A stretch of 64,000 nucleotides of DNA from Adenophora triphylla var. japonica (GCA_022495995.1 JAFEMH010000161.1:806001-870000), one strand, 5' to 3'; shown: positions 21,214-31,529, counted from the stretch's first letter. Notes: a model not told the origin generated them from the sequence alone. Program-made: numbers and translations.

Positions 21214-22706
21214 TCACTCCAAGCCACTCGCATCGGCCTCTCCCCTCTTCTTCCCCTTCGAGTCTTCTTTTTCTCGAACAGAAAATGTCGCTGTTCCTCC
21301 TACCAAGCTCGCATAGGGACAAGGGTCTATCAAACCAGCCTCTGTCAGTGGCCTTAGTAGCCCTAGCTCATCCCTCATCTCCCGTAGCCTAGCCGGTAGC
21401 ATAGAGCCCTCCTCTCCCGTCTCGACGTAAGCCTCATAATCGGTCACGCCGTCTCCGCTCCCGTCATGAGGGCTGGCCCTCGCCTCGGCCCTCCTCCTCT
21501 CGTAAACAATGTGTCCTCCGCACCCACAATGGCCTCACGCCGCCTCAAAATAGCCACCCGAGTCTCTCCTGCATGCCTCTCATACCAATCCAGTACCAAG
21601 TGGTCGTGAACACCGGTCTCTGACGCCCGAGAATGACCCGAGGAGGAAAGGCATCATACCTCCATGCTCGGGAAAGAAATGGAAACACCGAGGGATCATC
21701 CATAGAAATAGGAGCCACCACCCCGGTGGCTATATCATCAAAGCCCTCCAAAGGAACCTCGCTCCAAGCCAAACTGTCTCAGACTAAAGCCGAATATAGA
21801 AGCCGGACCGAGAAAGCCCCTAAGCATGACCACGGAGACCCATCCCGAAGCACTCGCGAGTCTCCACCCGCCAACGAGGCACCGACCATCTCGATATCTT
21901 CGCCCGGCGACTCCGCCATCCAACGCTCCCACGAGCCCCGATCATCAAAATCTACATCAACACCTCTCCCCGGCAAAAGTCCAAGGCTCGATCATATCGT
22001 AGGTTTCCCGAAGAACCCCCAAACGCTCCATCGCCCACATGGTCAAGAAACGGGCCGCCCTCGCGCATATACCGCCTTCCGGTAGCTAATCTATCGAGAG
22101 CATGAAAAGTCTCCCCGTAATCAAAGGAACGACATCTCTCGCCTGTGCGACAGCCAACGACAACATCCAAGAAAGACCGATGGCGCATCCCAAAGGAATA
22201 GACCATGAACAGGGTGCCAAACATACAAAGTGCAAAGGCATCCCAATAGGCATCATCCACCAAACCTAGGCCCCTAAATCTGTCGGGAAGACCGGAAATA
22301 TCGAAATGATCGGGACCGCGGATCATACCTTGCGCTTCCTCCGGGGAAAGATGAAGGAGGACGCACAACTCCGTCAAGAAAAGAAGCCCCTCCGGCAAAG
22401 GAATCGCTATCTCTTCCACCTCCGGACCTCCAAGCAAGGCCCGAAATTCTTCGACAATGGAACAATCTCGTTGAAGGAAAGGCAAAAGACATGCCTTCTA
22501 GTATCCCAAAATGATGAAGAAGCTCTCAAAAGCTCATAGTCCGGAATCAATTCCTTGAGAGACCATAAGCACCTCACCTTGTACCTTTCTTCAAAGAAGG
22601 ACCTCCTCTCATGCATAATCTCCCGGGACCAATCCTTAAACTTGTTGAAGAATGACATTTGGGATTCTTGGGACAATTTTGATGGAGCTTTTCTAAAGTT
22701 TTCCAT
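21214..22706 (-). pseudogene. Antisense gene 1 of element C, DUF7745-like
   Basis: Starting at the ATG at 22706, the minus strand encodes MENFRKAPSKLSQESQMSFF, then ERYKVRCLWSLKELIPDYEL and ASSSFWDTRRHVF. After a frameshift near 22480 it continues with CSIVEEFRALLGGPEVEEIA and a leucine-rich helical part, then PDRFRGLGLVDDAYWDAFAL (frame 21952-22485). Later pieces in other frames include TTWYWIGMRGMQERLGWLF (near 21550) and a lysine-rich end stopping at 21214. The order 'WSL..IPDY..L...FWD...F.F.......T.EEF...LG' recalls the plant DUF7745 proteins often found with retroelements. That name is tentative, and I know of no proven function. No intron is needed apart from frameshift repairs. The gene is antisense to C, between pol and the 3' LTR. 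Confidence 0.6.
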
Positions 22707-22830
22707 GGTTTTTCTCTCTTCTCCCGAAAATGGCTGTTGGGACTCGGAGGTTGAAGAGGATATTTGAATTTGAAATAAAGCAAGACCAGTCTGAACCAAA
22801 ATTAAAGGACAATGTCGTGATGCATTCCCA

Positions 22831-22840
22831 TCCGCGCGGA
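22831..22840 (-). promoter_or_regulatory. TCCGCGCGGA box upstream of antisense gene 1
   Basis: A perfect palindrome, followed on the plus strand by TAGGATTGC as in the LTRs. On the minus strand a TTTAATTTT stretch begins 24 nt downstream (22806), and the ATG is at 22706. Confidence 0.6.
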
Positions 22841-23021
22841 TAGGATTGCTTTCCATCGAAAAATCTGCAATGTCCAAGCCGCTACACCAAAAGAGGAATA
22901 TTCCGTCCCGTTGCTCGAAACCCGTGCAAAAACCCTCCCCAAACCACCCATATACCAAACACCCTTGCAAAAAAAACCAAGGCTCATGCAACACCGCATT
23001 CATACCGCATTGCATTCATAA

Positions 23022-23190
23022 AATAAAATCCTAAATTATTACATTCCAAAAAAAAGAGTGTGCATAAAAAAAAACAAACAAACATAAAATAAAATCCTAA
23101 ATTATTACATTCCAAAAAAAAAGAGTGTGCATAAAAAAAAAACAAACAAACATAAATAAAATCCTAAATTATTACATCAAAAAAAAAAGA
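23022..23190. repeat. Three tandem copies of a 66-bp A-rich unit
   Basis: Unit AAATAAAATCCTAAATTATT followed by ACATTCC, an A-tract, GAGTGTGCAT and another A-tract. It lies between the two antisense genes and could include the 3' end of gene 2. Confidence 0.75.
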
Positions 23191-23249
23191 AAATGTGCAT
23201 AAGCTGTACAAATCTAAATCTCAATCTCAAATCTCAAAAAAAAAAAAAA

Positions 23250-26133
23250 TCAATCGGAGTCTCCAGCCGATGTCTCCTCGGACCTCTTGCGACTCGGCCC
23301 GCCTCCTCAGGAGCCCTAAAAATCTCGGGCTCGAATCGTCCTCGTCTCCGCAAAGAGGCTCATCAGACCAACCGCACGCTCCGATAGGGCAAGCCGAGAT
23401 CTCGCGAAAAATCGTATCCGAAGGTGAAGGCGTCGGACTCCTGGACATACGAAGACGACCCGCCATGCCGCCATACGTGTCCCCGCCCGTGTGGATCCCC
23501 GAGAATGACGTGATCCGAAGGCAAAGACCGCGCGGGGATCAAGGAGAGGAGACAAAGGAGTCTCTCGAAGAAGTCTCGAGCGAATAGGGGAAGCCTCCCG
23601 TCCGACAGCGCCGGCCGTGGTCGCCTCGCTCTAGCTCGAGGAGCCCCGCAAGCGACCATCCTCCCGATGAATCTCTTGGCCCCGATCACTTGCTTCGTCG
23701 CCTTCTCGACGACCACCTCCGAAAACCGCACAAAAGCAAAAGCGTCAAAAAAAGAAGTGATGCTAAAGATGATGAAACAAAAGAAAGAAAAGAAGGGGAA
23801 AAGGTGAAGCCATACCTTCATACTCAGACGAGGCCGGAAAGCTCGTGGAAGCCGCTCAGCCGAGGGATTCGCACCCTCAATCGGACCCCATCCCGAATAT
23901 ATGAAAAATCCGTCCGAGGGTACCGCGGATCCCAAGCTCCCTCTCTATCCGTAACCCGAGGCATCCTCGGCCTCCTCAAAACAAATACGGGTACGGCTCA
24001 ATCGCCACAAATGCCGAGAAGTGCCGGCCGGCTCGGTAGTCATCCCAGTCACAGACCGATCACTCGGGTGCATCATATCGGCGGGAGGCTCCACCGGTGT
24101 CCTCAAAGGCGAGTTCACGCCATGCCGGCGCGTCACCCTCTCTCCTGCATAATATGCGTCGCAGTCGACCCTCAAAATCCTCCGCCGCACACCCGTATCT
24201 CGCCGCTCTTCAATGCGCCACCTCAAAGCGATCCTGTGGGAAGAATATCATCCCCTCATCCGTCTCGGCCTCCGTCAAAGGAAGGCAATCCGCGTACCCG
24301 AGAGTCGTACGCCCCGGAGCTTATCTTCTCCCGGCATGCTTGGACCAAGACCGCATGGCCGGATACGCCCGACGTACTCCGCCGCCGCCACATCGTGACG
24401 TGAAAACTCCAACGCCCATACCTGCGAAAGGTAAAAATCCAATCAATCCAAAGGCAAAAGAAAAGTGCGTGCTCAAAAAAAGAGGGAAAGCAAAAAGAGA
24501 GCTTATACCTCCAGGGCAAACTCGAAGCAAGACAAAGAGCTCACAGCTCTTCCGGCCGTACCTATCGAGAGCAAAGTAAAGCTCTCCAGCCCGGCCTCTC
24601 CCCACGAGACATCTCCGGACGTCTCCATGTCCTCCAAGGACCTCAACAAGGCAAAGACCGCCGTCCCTCAAGCATGCCCAAAGAGCGTGCTCGAAAAAGC
24701 AAACCACAAGAAGGCCCTGGCAATCTGATCGGCGCCTATCCTCTCCTCCCCAGCCTCATAACTCGCTATGGTCTCCACAATCTTGCCGTAGACCACGGCA
24801 TACTCCATCCCCATCCCCTTTTTGGGAATAGGGGAAAATCCCAGAAGAGCCTGCAGATCCGCATCGCCGTAGCCATCCCGCCACTCAATGCTGCGTCCAT
24901 TAAAGGACAAACCCGTGATCGCAGCATAGTCGGAGGGCGTAACCGTAGCCTCGCCCCAGAAGAAGTGGAAGGTGTGGGTCGCGTCCCACCAGTGCTGCGC
25001 CAGAGCAAACATCAAGCCCTTGCTCTTAGGGAACTTGACCAGTCCCCTCAAGCACTCGACAAACTCCCAGAGCCCCGTCTCGACAACAATCTGTCTCGGA
25101 CTCGGCAAAGCTCCTCGGCCCGCATTCGGAAGCCGGTCCCACAAGTCAATCACGGACTCCACCGATCCTCGAGTCTTCATTTTGTTCAACTGCACCGTCA
25201 CAAAACGGTTTCCGCCCTGCAAAAAAAAAAAGAGAGAGAAAATATCAAAAAAAAAAAATTGCGTTTGCACAAAAAAAAAAAAAAGCATACACATGCATTA
25301 AAAAAAAAAAAATTTCGACAAAGATAACAAAGATACAATGAGCATAGCCCCATTTTTCTCGCATAAAAGAAAACGAGTTTTCAAAGAAGTCCCAATGCAT
25401 TCATCAAAAAAAAAAAGATGCATTCCTACGGAAGTAAAAACTCCGTCCCATTTTCATAAAATAACATGCATACCATCCATCATCTCAAAAAAAAAAAAAT
25501 GCATACATGCATATCATCCATCTTACATGCAACGGGAGGAAAAATCCGTCCCACTTTTCAAAAAAAAAAAAAAATCCTAAACATACATACATCTCATATT
25601 GGCAAAATGCCCATTCTTTCCAAACAAAATGCATGCATTGCATCATTCATCAATATCAATATTCAATTTCAAGAAAAAAAAAATCATCATCATCATCAAC
25701 ATGCAATATTCAATTTCAAAAAAAAAAAAAAAATCACAATTTTCGAATTTTCACATGCAATTTTCGAAAAAAAAAAAAAATTGGCGAAAATGCCAATTCT
25801 TTTTCCCAAGCAAAATGCACATTTTGGGTTACTCACATAATCATCAAGATTCAAAGACAATGAACATGCAATATTCAATTTCAAAAAAAAAAATTTCAAA
25901 AATCACCTAAAATTCAAATTTCAAACAAGAAATCAACAAAGGGATCAAAGGGTTTCAAAGTATACCGTTCGGAGATTCGAATCCGAAGCCCAATGTTGCC
26001 AAGCATCGGGGTAATGCTCCTCCGCAACCGATTGCGAAAGATTGTAATGCCTCCTCATCCGGACGAGCTCCAATCGCCTCTCCGCTACCGGGCCACGTCC
26101 TTGGCCTTGAAAAGCGCCTTCCCCATGTTCCAT
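23250..26133 (-). pseudogene. Antisense gene 2 of element C: plant mobile domain (PMD) protein, spliced
   Basis: Exon 1 runs 26133-25966 (56 codons, MEHGEGAFQGQGRGPVAERR...). A GT donor follows, then a 749-bp A-rich intron ending TTTTTGCAG at 25217. Exon 2 starts at 25216 in phase and encodes VIDLWDRLPNAG, ALAQHWWDATHTFHFFWGEA and TVTPSDYAAITGLSFNGRSI, the hallmark core of the plant mobile domain (aminotransferase-like PMD). Two frameshifts near 24695 and 24600 precede AGELYFALDRYGRKS. A small intron (24508-24422, GT..AG) and a third (23815-23717) are plausible. The piece WRIEERRDTGVRRRILRVDC (from 24226) belongs to the later part. The stop is uncertain, near 23250. PMD genes are known both as host genes (MAIN/MAIL) and inside transposons. 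The function here is unknown; broken frames make this copy doubtful. Confidence 0.7.
25217..25965 (-). other. Intron 1 of the antisense PMD gene
   Basis: Predicted from GT at 25965 and AG at 25218-25217, which join codons in phase zero. The intron is packed with A-runs alternating with ATGCAT-type words. Plus-strand open frames here (25338-25910, Lys/His-rich) are artefacts of A-runs. Confidence 0.6.
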
Positions 26134-26243
26134 TGCTCGAAAATCGAAGAAAATCGGAAGATTTCGAAGCTTTTTAGGCCAAAAATGGCGGATTTCTCGA
26201 CAAACTGCAAAACTGAATGGGGAAGAAGAAAAGGGCGTTGGCC

Positions 26244-26253
26244 CTAATTAATA
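26244..26253 (-). promoter_or_regulatory. TATA-like element of the antisense PMD gene
   Basis: TATTAATTAG on the minus strand, 20 nt downstream of the palindromic box and about 110 nt before the ATG at 26133. Confidence 0.4.
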
Positions 26254-26273
26254 CCCCTGATTTTCAGGTCCTC

Positions 26274-26283
26274 TCCGCGCGGA
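26274..26283 (-). promoter_or_regulatory. TCCGCGCGGA box upstream of antisense gene 2
   Basis: A perfect palindrome followed on the plus strand by CAGGATTGC. Same motif and similar distance to a TATA-like sequence as in the sense LTR promoters. Confidence 0.6.
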
Positions 26284-26395
26284 CAGGATTGCAAGGGTCA
26301 AAATGACCCTTTTGCCCCTTAAAATTCCAGGACTCTGCAATTCAGTCCCCAACTTGACAGAGTTAACCAAAGTTAACCAAAGTCAGCCCCTTGTC

Positions 26396-27430
26396 AAGAA
26401 AATCATTCCCCGGCAGTAAAACGTAAGACCGAGTGCCCCGAGAAAGATAACGGATCTCGTATCTTTCATCAAAATCTTCCCGCTAGCCAAACGTAAGACC
26501 GATCTCCCGAGAAAGATAACGGATCTCGTATCTTTCATCAAAATCTTCCCTAGCCAAACGTAAGACCGAGTGACCCGAGAAAGATAACGGATCCCGTATC
26601 TTTCATCAAAATCTTCCCCTAAGCAAGAAACGTAAGACCGAGTGCCCCGAGAAAGATAACGGATCCCGTATCTTTCATCAAAATCCTCCCCGGCAGTCAA
26701 ACGTAAGACCGAGTGCCCCGAGAAAGATAACGGATCCCGTATCTTTCATCAAAATCGTCCCTGGCAGTCAAACGTAAGACCGATCTCCTCGAGAAAGATA
26801 ACGGATCCCGTATCTTTCATCAAAGTCTTCCTGGCAGTCAAACGTAAGACCGATCTCCTCGAGAAAGATAACGGATCCCGTATCTTTCATCAAAATCTTC
26901 CCTAGCCAAACGTAAGACCGAGTGACCCGAGAAAGATAACGAGATCCCGTATCTTTCATCAAAATCTTCCCCGGCAGTCAAACGTAAGACCGAGTGCCCT
27001 GAGAAAGATAACGGGATCCCGTATCTTTCATCAAAATCCTCCCCAGTCAAACGTAAGACCGATTTCCTCGAGAAAGATAACGAGATCCCGTATCTTTCAT
27101 CAAAATCATTCCCTAAGCAAATAAACGTAAGACCGAGTGCCCCGAGAAAGATAACGAGATCCCGTATCTTTCATCAAAATCTTCCCTAGCCAAACGTAAG
27201 ACCGAGTGCCCCGAGAAAGATAACGAGATCCCGTATCTTTCATCAAAATCTTCCCCGGCAGTCAAACGTAAGACCGAGTGCCCCGAGAAAGATAACGAGA
27301 TCCCGTATCTTTCATCAAAATCTTCCCCGGCAGTCAAACGTAAGACCGAGTGCCCCGAAAAAGATAACGAGATCCCGTATCTTTCATCAAAATCATCCAA
27401 CGGCAGTCAAACGTAAGACCAATTCCCCAG
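26396..27430 (+). repeat. 71-bp hairpin satellite array in C
   Basis: About 15 copies of a 70-72 bp unit starting AAACGTAAGACC. Each contains the arms AAAGATA ... TATCTTT around CGGG/ATCCCG variants, an almost perfect inverted repeat. The minus-strand open frames with DERYGI repeats come from this unit and are not genes. Three copies occur in B at 31255-31430. Confidence 0.9.
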
Positions 27431-27526
27431 ACGAATACGTCTGATTTTCCCCAGCAAAGGCTAACGAAATCCCCAACAAAGTTAACGGAATCCCAAAAGC
27501 CAACGAAATCTCGAGTAAGACTCGAA

Positions 27527-27562
27527 CTACGAAAGGGCTTGATTCCCACTAGGGATACGTAG
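27527..27562 (+). repeat. CTACG/CGTAG hairpin, C copy 2
   Basis: Outer arms CTACG/CGTAG, inner stem TCCC-ACTA-GGGA, followed by GTAGCCTATCATTAGGTCCAG. Confidence 0.7.
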
Positions 27563-27649
27563 GTAGCCTATCATTAGGTCCAGCCCCTCGACCAAAACGG
27601 TCACCCTATCCTTCGGCAGCAGACAAAGTCCACCGAAAGGCCATTTCAA

Positions 27650-27815
27650 ATTAAGGTCCGAGGCACCTAAAAAGCCATCATCATCAAGGTCCGAGGCACC
27701 TAAAAAGCCATCATCATCAAGGTCCGAGGCACCTAAAAAGCCATCATCATCAAGGTTCGAGGCACCTAAAACGCCATCTCCAAGGTTTGAGGCACCTAAG
27801 ACGCTATCACTAGGA
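27650..27815 (+). repeat. 33-bp tandem repeat in C (GGTCCGAGGCACCTAAA)
   Basis: Five copies of AAGGTCCGAGGCACCTAAAA with an AGCCATCATCATC tail, the last two shortened. The same unit is at 30270-30350 and 31678-31770 in B. Confidence 0.8.
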
Positions 27816-27834
27816 AAGCGATAAATCACAAAAA

Positions 27835-27950
27835 TCCCCAGCAGAGCGGATAGCCATCAGACCGAAAATGATCATTCCTATCCCCAAGCAGAAAGGATAG
27901 CCATCGACCGAAAATGGTCATCTCTTATCCCCAAAGCAGAAGTTTCTTTC
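27835..27950 (+). repeat. 45-bp two-tier hairpin repeat, C copies
   Basis: Two or three copies with GGATAGCCATC, GACCGAAAATGGTC and TATCCCC. The GGATA/TATCC and GACC/GGTC arms can pair. A much larger array of this unit is in B. Confidence 0.7.
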
Positions 27951-28028
27951 CAAAGAACCGATCGCGTAACTCGCTCATCGTGTTCGAGGCACCTAAAACG
28001 CCATCATCGCCGTGGTCAAAGACCCGAA

Positions 28029-28063
28029 CTACGATCGGCTTGATTTCCATTCGGGATACGTAG
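28029..28063 (+). repeat. CTACG/CGTAG hairpin, C copy 3
   Basis: Outer arms CTACG/CGTAG with inner TTCC-ATTC-GGGA, one G-U pair. Followed by the GTAGCCTATC block and then the 3' LTR. Confidence 0.7.
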
Positions 28064-28166
28064 GTAGCCTATCGCTAGGTTCAGCCACCCGATCACTCGA
28101 TCATCCTGCCAAATATGGAGCCTTACTCTTATCGACGACCCCGCTTCCTTCGAAAGCGCCGTCGCC

Positions 28167-28172
28167 GAGGGG
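28167..28172 (+). promoter_or_regulatory. Candidate polypurine tract of C
   Basis: GAGGGG, four bases before the 3' LTR start. The same GAGGGGCTAC precedes LTR3 (32572). It is short for a PPT, so this is tentative. Confidence 0.4.
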
Positions 28173-28176
28173 CTAC

Positions 28177-29913
28177 TGTAAGTGCTCCAATTTGAGCTTG
28201 TTAGAATTTTCGTTAGAAAATTAACGAAAGTTATAACATTTCTAACAATTCCTAACAATCCTAACTTTTCTAACAAAGTGAGGGTAAAATGGGCATTGTT
28301 ATTTAAGGTTAAACCTTAAAAAGAATCTTAAAAAAGAAAAACAAAAGAATAAAACCACAAATAGAAATGCTGGAAACATAATCCGCCGGTCAATTTGAAT
28401 TTTGAAAAGAAATATTCCCCTTGTCCAAAGCCGGAGCCGCATTTAATGAACAAGGCACGCCGGCAGGTTTGTCTGCGCGGATGGGATTGCAATTTCCAGA
28501 GGGCTATAAATTGAGCCCTCCAGTCACAAAAATAAGGAGAAAAAAAACACATTTTGCACCGAACCTCTGGCGAAATATAGAGAGAAAACAGTGAGAATTC
28601 ACTTGAATTGTCACCATTTTCTCTCCAATCTTTCCCAATTCATACTCATCCACTCACTCTCATATTAAAGCCCTAAACACTCATACACTCAAGCCAAACA
28701 CTCAAGAACACAAGGAAGATTGGTAAACCCTCCTCTTCCTAACCCTAAATCTCATCCATGCATGCATCTTCAAACTACAAAATGTAGTTCTTTCATCTTC
28801 TTGCTCTAGATCTAAGAAGATCACCATGGAAGACCATCTCCATGGATGATCTTCTACAAAGATCAACATTATTTTCAAGTTCTCTTACTTTCTTACCAAG
28901 AAAACTCATTTTCAAAACCCTAAAAACCATTTTCAAGCATAAAATCTCATTTTCAAAGGATAAAAATCCCCTTCCCAAGCAAATGAAATGCTTAGTCCTA
29001 ATGTACCCCAAGGATGGTTTGGTATAGTTGGTTCACCAATAAAATGTCTAGTGATCACTAACCAAAACCTAGGGAAATGGGGACAAGCATGGATGCAAAA
29101 CCCCCCTTAAAATCATATTTTCTTTCTTGAGAAGTTGCTGTCCAGTAGCAATTTTCTCAGACCTCAGTCCATGGTCTTAATTTTTGGACACAGATGAACT
29201 TGGAATTTGGTGTTGACTACAAAATACTTTTTGTAGCCAACATCCAGAGCTTTCCAGACATATTTTTACTTTATTTTTTGGGTGAGTAAAACTCCTCTTT
29301 TCAAATTTTCTTTCAGAGGCTAGTTCATCAGCTTCTGGGAATCCAGATCTCATATCTGAGGTTTCCAGAAGGTTTTGACCCCTCAAATATTCTCCAAAAT
29401 GGAAAATTCCTTCGCACAAACTTTATTTAAGGTGTCTAGAACAACTTACATTCTCTGAGTTTATCCAGATTATGAAGTTTTAAGACCCTTGAATCCATTT
29501 CAAAATCAAAGGTCCACTGCCTTTTTCATTCTGGCAGAAATGGCTCTCAACTTCAAAAGGTCTTTTGAGTACCAAATCTCAATCCAAAAATCTTCCAAAA
29601 AATCATGGGATCAGTTTAAAGTCTTAAAAAGATATCCCAATTTTTGCTTTTCTGAGTTTCAACTTATTTTGGCCAAAACACACACACACACACACACACA
29701 CAAATGATTTTCAGCTTGGAAGACTCGTTTTACGAGGCGCGTCGGGTGCACACTAACGTCCTTCCCGACGCGTAACATGACCTCCGAACCTAAATCTCTG
29801 ATCTCGGGCTTTTTTCAAAGTTTTGGCCCTCAAAATTAAAATGGCGTGGCGACTCCGTTTTCGTTGATTTTTTCAAACAAAAATGGGAAAATTTTCGGAT
29901 ACACATCATCACA
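28177..29913 (+). repeat. LTR2: 3' LTR of element C
   Basis: Same ends and signals as LTR1: box TCTGCGCGGA at 28472 with one change, TATA at 28505, twin hairpin at 29724-29772 and a longer (CA)n. It differs from LTR1 at about five scattered sites and in one dense block corresponding to 11305-11400. Confidence 0.95.
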
Positions 29914-29918
29914 CCTCT
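29914..29918. repeat. Target site duplication of C, right copy (CCTCT)
   Basis: Immediately follows the CA end of LTR2 and matches 11095-11099. Confidence 0.9.
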
Positions 29919-30147
29919 ACCAGGTTGACGATCACCAGCAAGATGCAGACTCAACCAAACTCCTCCTTCAGGTCAAAATGCCTCCAAAGACAGCAAATCG
30001 TCGGCAGAAACCGTCCCACGAACGGCAACCTAACAACTCTTCATCAACATCAGCCGTAGCCTCAGTCATTCCGGCAGCTACAGGTAAGCACAGCACAGGT
30101 ATGAAAGCATATCTTAGTCAACTACTTTTCTGAAAGAACATTATCAT

Positions 30148-30840
30148 CAAATCTTAGGGCGACTTCCCAAAAAAAAAAAACAGTCAAACCTCGGGTGACT
30201 CCCAAATACTGTCAAATCATCAAAGGACCATCCATCCCAAACCATCAAAGGGAAATCATGTCAAATCAAGGTTCGAGGCACCTGAGACGCCATCTCCAAG
30301 GTTCGAGGCACCTAAGACGCCATCATTAAGGTTTGAGGCACCTAAAGCGCTATCACCCCGGTCACAACACTAGGAAAGCGATAAATCGCAATCATCCCCT
30401 AATTCGACAAACCAAAATCATTACCAGGGCGACTTCCCAAAAACGGTCAAACCATAGGGCGACTTCCCTAAAATAGTCAAACCATAGGGTGACTTCCCAA
30501 AAATAGTCAAACCATAGGGTGACTTCCCAAAAATAGTCAAACCATAGGGCGACTTCCCAAAAATAGTCAGATCATACGGTGACTTCCCGAAAATAGTCAG
30601 ATCTTAGGGTGACTTCCCAAAAATAGTCAGACCATAGGGCGACTTCCCAAAAATAGTCAGACCATAGGGCGACTTCCCAAAAATAGTCAAACCATAGGGC
30701 AACTTCCCTAAAATAGTCAATCCCCGGGCGACTTCCCTAAAATAGTCAATCTCTGTAACTCCCAAATACGATCAATCTCTCTCGGGCGACTTCCCTAAAA
30801 TAGTCAATCCTCGGGTGACCCCCAGATACAGTCAATCCTT
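30148..30840 (+). repeat. 30-bp tandem array in B (GGGCGACTTCCC)
   Basis: About fifteen copies of ACCATAGGGCGACTTCCC with an AAAAATAGTCAA tail, with variants GGGTGACTTCCC and one block with shorter units, interrupted near 30270-30410 by the GAGGCACCTAA repeat. Confidence 0.8.
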
Positions 30841-30959
30841 GGGTGACAAACTATGTAGCCTACCATAGGTCCATCCACTTGACCAACATTGGTCACCTTT
30901 CTTCTCGATAGTTCTCGTAAACCCGAGTCTTCCCCAGCAAGAACACCTTCAAATAGCCT

Positions 30960-31245
30960 CCATCAGGTACAAAACCTCAGCTCAGGTTCATACTCCTGAA
31001 CCAAGTCCCGACTTAGGATCATACTCCTGAACTAAGTCTCCATTTAGGTTCATACTCCTGAACAAAACCTCAACTTAGGTTCATACTCCTGAACTAAGTT
31101 CCCATTTAGGTTCATACTCCTGAACCGAACCTCAACTTAGGTTCATACTCCTGAACTAAGTTCCCATTTAGGTTCATACTCTGAACCGAACCTCAACTTA
31201 GGTTCATACTCCGAACTAAGTCTCCATTTAGGTTCATACCCTCTC
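30960..31245 (+). repeat. 32-bp tandem array in B (GTTCATACTCCTGAAC)
   Basis: About eight copies of TAGGTTCATACTCCTGAAC, each with a GTTCA/TGAAC stem, alternating with CCATTT or CTCAAC linkers. Confidence 0.8.
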
Positions 31246-31254
31246 AAAATCATC

Positions 31255-31430
31255 CCCGGCAAGAAACGTAAGACCGAGTGCCCCGAGAAAGATAACGGAA
31301 TCCCGTTTCTTTCATCAAAATCAACTCCCATAGCTAAACGTAAGACCGATCTCCCCGAGAAAGATAACGAGATCCCGTATCTTTCATCAAAATCAGCCAC
31401 GGCGAGCTAAACGTAAGACCGATTTCCTCG
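31255..31430 (+). repeat. 71-bp hairpin satellite, short array in B
   Basis: Three copies of the unit that forms the 1-kb array in C at 26396-27430. Confidence 0.8.
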
Positions 31431-31529
31431 ACAAATACGTCTCGACTTTCCCCAAAGAAAGGCTAACGAAACCCCCAAATAAACTAACGGAATCCCAAAA
31501 TGCCAACCGAATCTCGAGTAGATTTCGAA

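Larger units (their letters stand above)
11100..29913 (+). mobile_element. Element C: complete Tat/Ogre-like element, RT deleted
   Basis: Bounded by near-identical LTRs of 1736 and 1737 bp starting TGTAAGTG and ending CATCATCACA, with a perfect 5-bp target duplication CCTCT. A perfect 18-nt tRNA-Arg PBS follows the 5' LTR, and a GAGGGG tract with GGCTAC precedes the 3' LTR. Inside are leader, gag, protease, the tail of integrase, two antisense genes and hairpin-rich 3' arrays. RT, RNase H and the integrase N-terminus are missing (junction near 19910), so the element cannot move without help. Total length is about 18.8 kb. Confidence 0.92.

Noticed and set aside
25338..25910. Lys/His-rich plus-strand frames
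   Set aside because: Produced by A-runs and CAT words in what looks like intron 1 of the antisense PMD gene.
26383..27400. Long minus-strand open frames with repeating DERYGI/SFSGHSVLRL text
   Set aside because: They are translations of the 71-bp tandem unit, switch frame with unit length and have no start context or family; annotated as a repeat array.
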